Assembly: GCA_944362695.1 (NCBI GenBank)
Contig: CALVTQ010000061.1
Coordinates: 1-37,198, forward strand
Direction: 5' to 3'
Length of the DNA stretch: 37,198 nucleotides
From: an uncultured Clostridia bacterium
GTDB lineage: Bacteria; Bacillota; Clostridia; Christensenellales; Aristaeellaceae
In this document: in pieces, positions 26,902 through 34,571 of the stretch
Numbering within the stretch: the stretch's first letter is position 1
Layout: the number at the start of each line of letters is the position of its first letter
Position numbers and translations under genes: made by a program
Notes under the pieces: model-generated
Databases searched by the model: none
What the model saw: only the letters and a program-made list of their open reading frames with translations
What the model was told of the DNA's origin: nothing

Positions 26902-28980
26902 ATGAAGCGTATTCTCGCGATGCTGATGGCCGTGGCCATGATGATGACCATGTTCGTCAGCACGGCTTCCGCCGAGGCGGCGGAGCTGACGTACGCCGAG
27001 GGCACCGTGCTGCGCATGGCCACCGGCTACAACAACAAGAAGACGGGTCTGTTCTTCGATGCCGACGTCGCCGGTGAGGGCATCACGCTGGCCGACGGCA
27101 AGACCTATATGACCGGCGACCTGAAGCCCACCTGGGTTGAGGTCGAGAACAAGCTCGGCGTCAAGTTCGAGAACCAGTACCAGGGCAACAGCGCCTCCAA
27201 GGAGTTCGACTTCTGGAAGGACCGCCTGGCCGAGGTTGACATGATCAGCGGCACGGCTGCGAAGCTGACCGAGTACGGCGAGGCCGGCTCCATCGTCAAC
27301 ATCGCTGAGTACCTCGATCAGATGCCCAACTTCAAGGCCTACCTCGAGGCCAACCCGATCGTCCGCCTGTCCATCACCGGCAACACCGACACGGGCGCGA
27401 TCTACTTCTCCCCGTACTTCGACGGTGTCAACGACATCGAGCGTATGCCGCTGATGCGCGTTGACTGGGTGCAGAAGCTGCTGGACGGCGAGGGTGAGTT
27501 CACCGCCGAGGCCTCCAACAAGCTGGCTGCTCCGGTTTACACCCCCTACATGCCGACCTCCGGCAAGGTTGAGGTCGACGTCGTGACCCTCGACGGCACC
27601 GCCACCGAGAAGGTCACCAAGGACTACGACGCCGCGGGCAACATCGTTGAGGCGATGAACAACGCCGGCGAGCTCGACGGTGTGGCCGCGGTCAACATGC
27701 TGCGCACCTACATCGACACCGCTTACAACGGCTACTACGGCACCACCCGCTCCAACCTGTTCTGCGGCCAGAACGCTGCTTGGGATGTGGACGAGCTCGT
27801 CGCGCTGCTGCGCTGCGTCGTCGCCAACCCGCAGACCCTGAACGGCACCGACAACGTCGAGGGCCTGTTCTCCCGTGAGGACAACAACAACCAGCGCCGC
27901 GTCGACATGTTCCGCTTCGCGGGCGTGCTCTTCGGCGTGCGCGGCCTCGAGTCCCGTCAGGATTACCTGTACGTCGGCGCTGACGGCTATCTCTACGATG
28001 CCCGCCAGAACGACGATGCCTACATGGCGATGGCCAAGATGAACGAGATGGTTCAGGAAGGCCTGATCTCCCAGTCCTTCGTCGATGGCTCTGAGGAGTC
28101 CACCGCGACCATGCTGGAGAACGATCTCGGCTTCATGCACTACGACTACAACCAGACCCAGACCGTTTACAACGAGACCAAGCTCCAGGACGGCGAGAAG
28201 TACATGGCCGTGATGGTGCCGGTCGCCCGCTGGTATGACGGCACCAACGAGGATGGCGTGTACATGCGCTTTACCGAGAGCTGGCGCTCCGTCAAGACCG
28301 ACGGTTGGGGCATCTCCGTCGCCGGCGTCGAGGGCAACCCCGACAAGCTGAACGCCGCGCTGAAGCTGATCGACTACGCCTTCAGCCCGGAGGGCCAGAT
28401 CCTCATGAGCTATGGCCCGGATGCGTTCATCAAGACCAACGATGACGGCTCCTATGTGACCTTCAACTTCAACGGCATCGAGATGCCGGTGATCGCCGAC
28501 GCCACCTACGCTGAGCTGTGGGAGAAGGCTTCCGGCAACTACACCAACTACGCCCGTCAGTACCTGGGCTCCACGCTGAGCTTCGCCAAGAGCCAGGCGT
28601 TCGAGTATCAGTGCACGCACGAGGTCGGCAAGGAAGGCGCGGGCTACATCTCCAAGGCCATCGCGCTGGGCACCATCAAGCATCCGGAGCTGGCCGTGAC
28701 CGAGAATCCGTGGTACACCTCCGTCCCGACCGTTCTGCCGAACACCAAGACCGAGAACGAGACCCTGAAGAGCTACAGCTCCCTGACCGAGATGTTCAGC
28801 TCCTCTAAGGACGGCGCGAACAAGTTCGTCGACATCATCGTCAACGGCTTCGCGCAGGAGGGCTTCTTCTCCGCCGAGGAAGCGATCGAGACCGTGGCCG
28901 GCACCAACTCCGGCGCCGACTACCTGTTCCTCAAGCAGGAAGCCTACGATCGCCTGATCGAGTACTACAACGCGCTGTAA
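26902..28980 (+). CDS. Extracellular solute-binding protein of the sugar importer
   Basis: A 692-residue secreted binding protein, longer than the usual 430-560 of this class. The signal peptide (MKRILAMLMAVAMMMTMFVS to TASA, about 24 residues) lacks the lipobox cysteine that normally anchors Gram-positive binding proteins. The mature part shows the two-lobe pattern of type 1/LplA-like proteins: a strand near ENKLGVKFENQYQG, the hinge region around MEARVDWVQ-like MPLMRVDWVQKLLDGEG, and SWRSVKTDGWGISV with NAALKLIDYAFSPEGQ, typical of oligosaccharide binders. It follows the permeases in the same operon. Its codons are enriched for T- and G-ending forms compared with neighbours, in line with high expression. 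Confidence 0.88.
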   Translation: MKRILAMLMAVAMMMTMFVSTASAEAAELTYAEGTVLRMATGYNNKKTGLFFDADVAGEGITLADGKTYMTGDLKPTWVEVENKLGVKFENQYQGNSASKEFDFWKDRLAEVDMISGTAAKLTEYGEAGSIVNIAEYLDQMPNFKAYLEANPIVRLSITGNTDTGAIYFSPYFDGVNDIERMPLMRVDWVQKLLDGEGEFTAEASNKLAAPVYTPYMPTSGKVEVDVVTLDGTATEKVTKDYDAAGNIVEAMNNAGELDGVAAVNMLRTYIDTAYNGYYGTTRSNLFCGQNAAWDVDELVALLRCVVANPQTLNGTDNVEGLFSREDNNNQRRVDMFRFAGVLFGVRGLESRQDYLYVGADGYLYDARQNDDAYMAMAKMNEMVQEGLISQSFVDGSEESTATMLENDLGFMHYDYNQTQTVYNETKLQDGEKYMAVMVPVARWYDGTNEDGVYMRFTESWRSVKTDGWGISVAGVEGNPDKLNAALKLIDYAFSPEGQILMSYGPDAFIKTNDDGSYVTFNFNGIEMPVIADATYAELWEKASGNYTNYARQYLGSTLSFAKSQAFEYQCTHEVGKEGAGYISKAIALGTIKHPELAVTENPWYTSVPTVLPNTKTENETLKSYSSLTEMFSSSKDGANKFVDIIVNGFAQEGFFSAEEAIETVAGTNSGADYLFLKQEAYDRLIEYYNAL

Positions 28981-28992
28981 TCGACAGCATTA

Positions 28993-29063
28993 GGGAAACC
29001 ACCCCGTGGCGGAGCTTCGGCTCCGTCATGGGTTCCCGTCAGCCCCTCGCACGGAGAGGCTGA
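28993..29063 (+). promoter_or_regulatory. Two hairpins after the solute-binding protein gene
   Basis: A long stem capped by a C(TTCG)G tetraloop spans 28993-29037 (GGCGGAGC / GCTCCGTC core) and a second stem TCAGCC-CTC / GAG-GGCTGA spans 29039-29063. There is no U-run, and genes in the same direction continue. They look like 3' stabilisers or partial terminators that set the binding protein above downstream genes. Confidence 0.6.
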
Positions 29064-29128
29064 TCGGAGCCCATGTGAAATTCCGCGCCAGCTGGTAACG
29101 CCGGATCGCGCCGAAACAGGAGGTTATT

Positions 29129-29725
29129 ATGTACAAAAAACAGTTGACCCTGCAGAAGATCCTTTGCTTCGCAGCTCTGGCGGCCTGCGGAATTTTGTTC
29201 CTGTATTCTCTGGGCCTGTCCACCGACCTTTACGACGGTCTGTTCTATGCGCTGCCCGAGGAGGCCAAGCTGGAGACGGCGAAGGTCAACGTGCCGGGCG
29301 CGGAGGTCTACTACCAGATTCAGCCGTTCAACCGCGAGCTGCTGGGCAGCTCCATCGCGCTGATCCTGCTGGCTTGCGTGCTGTTCCTGACGAACACGCA
29401 CAGCCGCAGGCGCTACTACATCGGCAACGCGATTTCGACATTCGGCTTCGCGGCGGCCGGCGTGGGCGTGAGCGTGTGGGCGCATAACCAGATCGAGTTC
29501 TACAAGGCGAAGTTCCTTCAGATCGACTTCGAGACATACGCCAAGTATGCCCAGAGGCGCCGCAAGGTCTACATCGACTCGACATTCTGGTTCGACGTAC
29601 ACACCGTCGTGATCGCGATTCTTTTGATCGTCTGCGCGGCGCTGGTGATCAACTTCTTCTTTAAGCTCTACCTGATGAACGCCGAGAAGAAACTCGTGAA
29701 CGAAGGAAAGGGAGTGAAGGCATAA
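29129..29725 (+). CDS. Uncharacterised four-helix membrane protein (transport locus 1)
   Basis: A 198-residue protein with four predicted helices (about 10-28, 72-90, 98-116, 158-178). Long extracytoplasmic loops lie between helices 1-2 (YDGLFYALPEEAKLETAKVN region) and 3-4 (FYKAKFLQIDFETYAKYAQR region). The C-terminal tail is basic. No family is recognised. It overlaps the next gene by one base (TAATG) and begins 148 bases after the binding protein. AGGAGG precedes the ATG. Similar topology to the proteins at 29725 and 31332 suggests a common origin and a joint complex (inference). Confidence 0.8.
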   Translation: MYKKQLTLQKILCFAALAACGILFLYSLGLSTDLYDGLFYALPEEAKLETAKVNVPGAEVYYQIQPFNRELLGSSIALILLACVLFLTNTHSRRRYYIGNAISTFGFAAAGVGVSVWAHNQIEFYKAKFLQIDFETYAKYAQRRRKVYIDSTFWFDVHTVVIAILLIVCAALVINFFFKLYLMNAEKKLVNEGKGVKA

Positions 29726-30231
29726 TGACCCAGAACCTGAACGACGCGAAAACCATTGCGCTGGATCGTATGCGCTATACGAAGAACACCTTCTCCTCCC
29801 GCATGTGCTATCTGGCGATCCTCTTTGACGTCTTCTACTTCGTGAGCATCTACGAGTCCGACGTGGGCAACTGGTATTATCAGTGGCTGATCGGCGTGTC
29901 CATCGTCTACAACCTCGTGTTCATGCTGATCTCGTTCCTCGCATCCGAGGGCGTGAAGAACTACAAGGCCGGTTACGGATATCTGCAGTTCGGCCTGGGC
30001 ATCGGCCAGCTCGTGCGCATCTTCATCCTGCCGAACCTCGCGCACGCCGCCATGACCAAGCAGGTCATCGACAAGAAGCAGGTTGAAGTGCCGGTCATGC
30101 AGGACGGACAGTATTTCCTCGTCATCGCGCTGCTGATTGCGTCCGCAGTGTGCTGCTTTGCAGCGGGCGTTGTCGCCGTGAAACGCAGCCGCACGCTGGC
30201 TGCCTACAATGCCTCTCTTGAGAAGGCGTAA
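29725..30231 (+). CDS. Uncharacterised four-helix membrane protein (transport locus 2)
   Basis: A 168-residue protein with four predicted helices (about 27-45, 52-72, 84-104, 129-152) and a cytoplasmic start rich in charged residues. The loop between helices 3 and 4 carries KQVIDKKQVEVPVMQDGQYF. I do not recognise a family. The start overlaps the stop of the preceding gene, and the ATPase gene follows after 12 bases, so it is tightly embedded in the operon. Confidence 0.8.
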   Translation: MTQNLNDAKTIALDRMRYTKNTFSSRMCYLAILFDVFYFVSIYESDVGNWYYQWLIGVSIVYNLVFMLISFLASEGVKNYKAGYGYLQFGLGIGQLVRIFILPNLAHAAMTKQVIDKKQVEVPVMQDGQYFLVIALLIASAVCCFAAGVVAVKRSRTLAAYNASLEKA

Positions 30232-30243
30232 AGGAGACGCACT

Positions 30244-31317
30244 ATGGCAAACATCAGCTTACAGCATCTGGATAAGATCTACGACAACAACGTACAGGCC
30301 GTCTACGATTTCAATCTGGACGTGAAGGACGGCGAGTTCATCGTTCTGGTCGGCCCGTCGGGCTGCGGCAAGTCCACCACCCTGCGCATGGTCGCGGGTC
30401 TGGAGGATATCTCCAAGGGCAAGCTGCTGCTGGACGGCAAGGACATCACCACCGCGCCCGCCAAGGACCGCGACATGGCGATGGTCTTCCAGAACTACGC
30501 CCTCTACGGCCACATGACCATCTATGAGAACATGGCCTTCTCCCTGACGCTGCGCAAGGAGGACCCGAACGTCATCCACAAGAAGGTGCTCGCGGCGGCG
30601 GAGATCCTGGGCCTGACCGATCAGCTCAACAAGAAGCCCAAGCAGCTCTCCGGCGGCCAGCGTCAGCGCGTGGCCATGGGCCGCGCCATCGTGCGCAGCC
30701 CGAAGATCTTCCTGTTCGACGAGCCGCTTTCCAACCTCGACGCCAAGCTGCGCGGCGCGACCCGCCGCGAGATCCTGCTGCTGCATAAGCGCATGAACGC
30801 GACCATGCTCTACGTCACGCACGACCAGACCGAGGCGCTGACGCTGGCGGACCGCATCGTGTGCATGTCCATGGGCCATGTGCAGCAGGTCGGCACGCCG
30901 CTGGAGCTCTACGACACCCCGGCGAACCTGTTCGTCGCGAGCTTTATCGGCCTGCCGCCGATGAACTTCTTTGACGTGACGGTCGGCGATGGCGAGCTCA
31001 AGGGCAAGTACTTCACCTACAAGCTCAGCGACGCGCAGAAGGCGCTGCTGGGCAGCTACAAGGGCAAGGACATCGTGCTCGGCGTCCGCCCGGAGGACAT
31101 CGCGACCGGCGGCGACATCAAGGTCGATGTGTTCTCCAACGAGAATCTGGGCATGAGCACGCTGGTGCATGGCAGCCTCTGCGGCGCCAAGACCGCGGAC
31201 GCGCAGATCACCTGCAAGCTGCGCGGCTGGTGCGATTACAGGCAGGGCGACGGCGTGGCCGTGCAGTTCAAGAAGGTCCACTTCTTTGACAAGGAAACGA
31301 CCAACGCCATTCGCTGA
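30244..31317 (+). CDS. UgpC/MsmX-type sugar ABC transporter ATPase (first copy)
   Basis: A 357-residue ABC ATPase of the CUT1 importers. Walker A GPSGCGKS (37-44), Q-loop FQNYALYGH (82-90, where Pro is usual before His but Gly is present), signature LSGGQ (135-139), Walker B LFDEP (158-162) and the H-loop THDQTEAL are all intact, so it should hydrolyse ATP. The C-terminal TOBE-like regulatory domain carries VLGVRPEDI. It probably drives the LplB/YtcP permease pair. A second such ATPase lies at 34572. Confidence 0.94.
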   Translation: MANISLQHLDKIYDNNVQAVYDFNLDVKDGEFIVLVGPSGCGKSTTLRMVAGLEDISKGKLLLDGKDITTAPAKDRDMAMVFQNYALYGHMTIYENMAFSLTLRKEDPNVIHKKVLAAAEILGLTDQLNKKPKQLSGGQRQRVAMGRAIVRSPKIFLFDEPLSNLDAKLRGATRREILLLHKRMNATMLYVTHDQTEALTLADRIVCMSMGHVQQVGTPLELYDTPANLFVASFIGLPPMNFFDVTVGDGELKGKYFTYKLSDAQKALLGSYKGKDIVLGVRPEDIATGGDIKVDVFSNENLGMSTLVHGSLCGAKTADAQITCKLRGWCDYRQGDGVAVQFKKVHFFDKETTNAIR

Positions 31318-31331
31318 AAGGAGTGTTGACC

Positions 31332-31901
31332 ATGGCCAATCAGGGCAAAAAGCAGCGCGGCGGCCTGAAGGAGTTCATCCGCAAGACGATCGTCTCCCTC
31401 AAGCGCAAGCCGCAGACCATCCCCATGCTGGTGCTGGCGGTGGCGTTCCTCTACTATTCGCTGAACCTGACGAACATCTCCGACACGACGGCCAAGCTGC
31501 AGCTCCCGGGCATGGGCCTGAGCGGCTTCTGCACGATGCTGTTCTCGATTCTGGGCTTCGTGTCCTTCCTCAACGCCTATCCGCACCGCAAGAAGACGAA
31601 CATCCCGATGCTCGTGATCATGTTCATCATGCTGGGCATCCTGATCTTCTGCGACACGTACTATGTGAGCTGCATCAACACGGCTGTGACCCGCGAGGTC
31701 AACCCGATCGTCATCGACGAGAGCATGGCCTACATCAACGAGGCCAAGAGCATGCTCGGCGTGCATCGCGTGATCGTCGTGCTCGGCGCCGTGCTCACGC
31801 TGCTGGTGCCGGTGCTGCGCAAGGCGCTGCGCAAGATCGATACGTCCCTGCCGGTTGAGGAGACGGGCAACATGGACGCCATCATCCTGAGCGAGGAATA
31901 A
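31332..31901 (+). CDS. Uncharacterised four-helix membrane protein (transport locus 3)
   Basis: A 189-residue protein with four predicted helices (about 29-46, 60-78, 89-108, 144-162). It starts with a basic cytoplasmic segment (MANQGKKQRGGLKEFIRK). The loop between helices 3 and 4 (SCINTAVTREVNPIVIDESM) mirrors the layout of the proteins at 29129 and 29725. No family is recognised. The ATG at 31332 is chosen because AAAGGAG lies eight bases upstream; a GTG nine bases earlier overlaps that site. It sits 14 bases after the ATPase. Confidence 0.78.
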   Translation: MANQGKKQRGGLKEFIRKTIVSLKRKPQTIPMLVLAVAFLYYSLNLTNISDTTAKLQLPGMGLSGFCTMLFSILGFVSFLNAYPHRKKTNIPMLVIMFIMLGILIFCDTYYVSCINTAVTREVNPIVIDESMAYINEAKSMLGVHRVIVVLGAVLTLLVPVLRKALRKIDTSLPVEETGNMDAIILSEE

Positions 31902-31905
31902 TCCC

Positions 31906-32529
31906 TTGAAGAAAGACAAGCCGGATCAGCCGGAGAAGAAGCAGGCTTCCTATTATAAGCTGCACACCGAAGCGGTGGAGGATCTGGTCACGGCCGACAG
32001 CGAGAATACACCGCGGTATTCGCGCGAGGAGCTGGAAAAATACCGCTCCGGCAAGCTCGAGATCCGCTTCCCCGAATGGCTGAAGGTCATCTTCATCAAG
32101 TTCTGGTTCTACGGCGCGGTATGCTTCTTCGTGTTCATGGGACTGGGCATGCTCGTGCCGAACCAGATCGACATGCTGTTCATCGCGGCCATCATCATGG
32201 GCATGGTGACCGACCTGCTCATCAACCATTTCCTGCGCTTCGTGGAGAAGCTCCCCGGCGGCAGCGCGCGCTACATGATGGTGACGCGGCGCGGCGCGGT
32301 GGGCTTCGGCATGAACCTGATGTATGGATTTGTGCTGATCTTTCTGGTGGTCACGGTATACAATGCGATCAACTCGGCGATCTTCGCGATCACGGGCGGC
32401 GACCCGAACACGCGGCTGCTGAGCGTGGAGCCGATCTTCTTCGGCATATTCACCACGGCGGCAGACATGCTCTGCGTGACCATCCGCAACACGATCAGAC
32501 AGATCGTCACCGACGCCATGCGCAAGTGA
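31906..32529 (+). CDS. Uncharacterised membrane protein with cytoplasmic N-terminus (transport locus 4)
   Basis: A 207-residue protein. About 60 hydrophilic N-terminal residues (including RYSREELEKYRSGKLEIRFP) precede four hydrophobic segments near 62-82, 85-105, 134-157 and 172-190. The TTG start at 31906 lies four bases after the previous stop, with GAGGAA inside that gene's end as ribosome site. No known domain is seen. It completes a block of four unknown membrane proteins around the ATPase, followed 28 bases later by GH105. Confidence 0.75.
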   Translation: MKKDKPDQPEKKQASYYKLHTEAVEDLVTADSENTPRYSREELEKYRSGKLEIRFPEWLKVIFIKFWFYGAVCFFVFMGLGMLVPNQIDMLFIAAIIMGMVTDLLINHFLRFVEKLPGGSARYMMVTRRGAVGFGMNLMYGFVLIFLVVTVYNAINSAIFAITGGDPNTRLLSVEPIFFGIFTTAADMLCVTIRNTIRQIVTDAMRK

Positions 32530-32557
32530 ACCGGCGAAAGCCGCAGCGAGGAATGCA

Positions 32558-33688
32558 ATGTATAAGAAAATCGACAGCTACGTGCTGCATCTGATCGAGC
32601 AGTCTTCCCCTGAGAAGACCGCGTGGAACATCGAGCGCGTGCGCCAGGGCAAGCCGGCGTCGTGGAATTACATCGACGGCTGCATGCTCACGGCGCTTCT
32701 GGAAATGGCGCGCATCACGGGCGACAACCGCTATTCCGATTTCGTCGAGCACTTTGTCGACAGCTTCATCGGCGAGGACGGTTCCATCCGCACCTGGGAG
32801 GCCGACAAGCAGACGCTCGATGACATCAATGAGGGCCGCGTGCTCTTCCCGCTGTATGAAATGACGGGCAAGGAGAAGTACCGCAAGGCTGCCGAAAAGC
32901 TGCATGCGGCGCTCGAGACCCAGCCCCGCACGTTCGAGGGCAGCTGGTGGCACAAGGCGATTTACCCCAATCAGGTCTGGCTGGACGGCATCTACATGGC
33001 GCAGGTCTTCTCCGCGCTGTATGAGAAGCACTTCGGCCAGGGCGACTATTCCGACGTGATCGGACAGCTTCGCATCGTCCGTTCGCATATGTTTGACGAA
33101 AACAAGCGCCTGTACATCCACGGCTACGACGCGAGCCGCACCGCCTTCTGGGCCGACAAGGAAACCGGCCTGTCAAAGAGCTTCTGGCTGCGTGCGATGG
33201 GCTGGTTCGCCATCGCGCTGGTTGATCTGGCCGAGATCCTGCCGCAGGGCAGCGAGCAGGCCGAGGTCGCCGCGCTGCTTGCCGAGATGCTGGAAGGCGT
33301 CGCGCAGTATGCCGATGATGAGACGGGTATGTACTGGCAGGTCGTCGACCAGGGCGGCCGCGAGGGCAACTATCTGGAGACCAGCGGATCGAGCATGATG
33401 GCCTACGCCATGCTCAAGGCCGCGCGGCTCGGGATTCTGCCGCAAGAATATGCCGCCAAAGGCCAGAAGACCTTCGACGGCATCGTGAGCAAATATCTGA
33501 AATTCCATGACGAGGGCATCGACCTGGGCGGCATCTGTCTTGTCGCCGGACTGGGCCCGGAGAACAACCGCCGCAGGGACGGCACGTACGAATACTACAT
33601 TTCCGAGCCCGTCGTGAGCAACGACGCCAAGGGCGTGGCGCCGATGGTGCTGGCCTACACGGAGATTCGCCGCATCAGTCAAGCGTGA
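32558..33688 (+). CDS. GH105 unsaturated rhamnogalacturonyl hydrolase (YteR/YesR type)
   Basis: A 376-residue cytoplasmic (alpha/alpha)6-barrel glycosidase without signal peptide. It removes the unsaturated galacturonic acid that pectate or rhamnogalacturonan lyases leave at the end of oligosaccharides. The motif YPNQVWLDGIYMAQ (136-149) puts the catalytic Asp at 143, the same number as in Bacillus YteR, and NYIDGCML and WLRAMGWF are typical. GAGGAATGCA precedes the ATG. Its position at the end of the importer operon indicates that the imported substrate is a pectin-type unsaturated disaccharide or oligosaccharide. Its end overlaps the convergent regulator gene by 14 bases. Confidence 0.93.
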   Translation: MYKKIDSYVLHLIEQSSPEKTAWNIERVRQGKPASWNYIDGCMLTALLEMARITGDNRYSDFVEHFVDSFIGEDGSIRTWEADKQTLDDINEGRVLFPLYEMTGKEKYRKAAEKLHAALETQPRTFEGSWWHKAIYPNQVWLDGIYMAQVFSALYEKHFGQGDYSDVIGQLRIVRSHMFDENKRLYIHGYDASRTAFWADKETGLSKSFWLRAMGWFAIALVDLAEILPQGSEQAEVAALLAEMLEGVAQYADDETGMYWQVVDQGGREGNYLETSGSSMMAYAMLKAARLGILPQEYAAKGQKTFDGIVSKYLKFHDEGIDLGGICLVAGLGPENNRRRDGTYEYYISEPVVSNDAKGVAPMVLAYTEIRRISQA

Positions 33689-34463
33689 TCTTATGGCTGT
33701 CGGAGTCGGATGTCTCCGGCAGCAGCGTCGCCTTCTGGCGGCTGTACTCGCCGGGTGAGACGTCGTATCGCTTCTTGAACAGGCGCGAGAAATACAACGG
33801 ATCACGGAAGCCGCATATGTGCGCAATCTTGGCGATGCCGCCTTCGGCACTGCCGGACGCGAGCATGTCGGCGGCGACCTGAAGCCGGAGATTGGTCAGA
33901 TACTTGTGGGGTGTCGTGCAGACCTCCTGCCGGAACATGCGGCAGAGATAGTCGTAGCTGTACGGCATGGAGGAGAGGAACGCGTCCAGCTCGAAATTGG
34001 GATTGGCGTAGTTCAGCATGATGCTCTGCTCGATCTCCTCGACGATGCGGTTGCGCGGATGAGAGGTTCGGCTCAGGCTGATATGGCGGACGATGAGGTT
34101 GCCGTAAGATGAAAGCAGGGCCGCCCGTATCTCGGGATCGCCGCGGAAGATGTAATGCGCATCGGCGAAAAGATGGCGAAGCGACTGATTCGCATCGTCG
34201 CGCATGAGGGCCGGCTTTCGCAGGGACAGCGTGGCGTTGTCGATGTTCAGATGGATATTGGTGAAGCCGCCGCTGCTCTTGTTCTCGTGCGGGGTATCCG
34301 GCGGGATGACGACGACGTCCCCCTCGGCATAGGGCAGCTCGAAGTCCTCGAATATGAAGCGGCCCGACTCGCCCGTGCAGTAGACCAGCTCCCAGTTCTT
34401 GTGCTTGTGCCGGCTGACGTTATAGGCCAGAAGGTGCCTGCCGGCGAAGATAATATCGTTCAT
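33675..34463 (-). CDS. AraC family transcriptional regulator of the pectin locus
   Basis: A 262-residue one-component regulator. The N-terminal cupin-like sensor (HKHKNWELVYC and YAEGDVVVIPPDTPHE, about 18-61) should bind a sugar. The C-terminal two helix-turn-helix motifs are visible in LDAFLSSMPYSYDYLCRMFR and IAKIAHICGFRDPLYFSRLF, ending in the AraC signature YDVSPGEYSRQ. It faces the GH105 gene and is divergent to the second ATPase gene, so it may regulate both neighbouring units. The start codon at 34463 has a weak TTGAGGTGA ribosome site. Confidence 0.92.
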   Translation of the reverse strand: MNDIIFAGRHLLAYNVSRHKHKNWELVYCTGESGRFIFEDFELPYAEGDVVVIPPDTPHENKSSGGFTNIHLNIDNATLSLRKPALMRDDANQSLRHLFADAHYIFRGDPEIRAALLSSYGNLIVRHISLSRTSHPRNRIVEEIEQSIMLNYANPNFELDAFLSSMPYSYDYLCRMFRQEVCTTPHKYLTNLRLQVAADMLASGSAEGGIAKIAHICGFRDPLYFSRLFKKRYDVSPGEYSRQKATLLPETSDSDSHKITLD

Positions 34464-34493
34464 GCTGTCACCTCAAGGTTTTTCCTGTTCAAT

Positions 34494-34522
34494 ATTGTAC
34501 CAAAATAAGTCGTTTTTGTCTA
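34494..34522 (-). promoter_or_regulatory. Promoter of the AraC-type regulator
   Basis: On the minus strand TAGACA (34522-34517), 17 bases, TACAAT (34499-34494). In the 108-base gap to the divergent ATPase gene no equally clear plus-strand promoter is seen. Confidence 0.6.
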
Positions 34523-34571
34523 TCCCACGGCAGCAATTGCCGAAAATCGGCCAGTAAAGGAGCAAAGCGCT

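Noticed and set aside
26824-28683. Minus-strand open frame opposite the solute-binding protein
   Set aside because: Antisense to a clear gene; composition is that of a shadow frame and there is no ribosome site.
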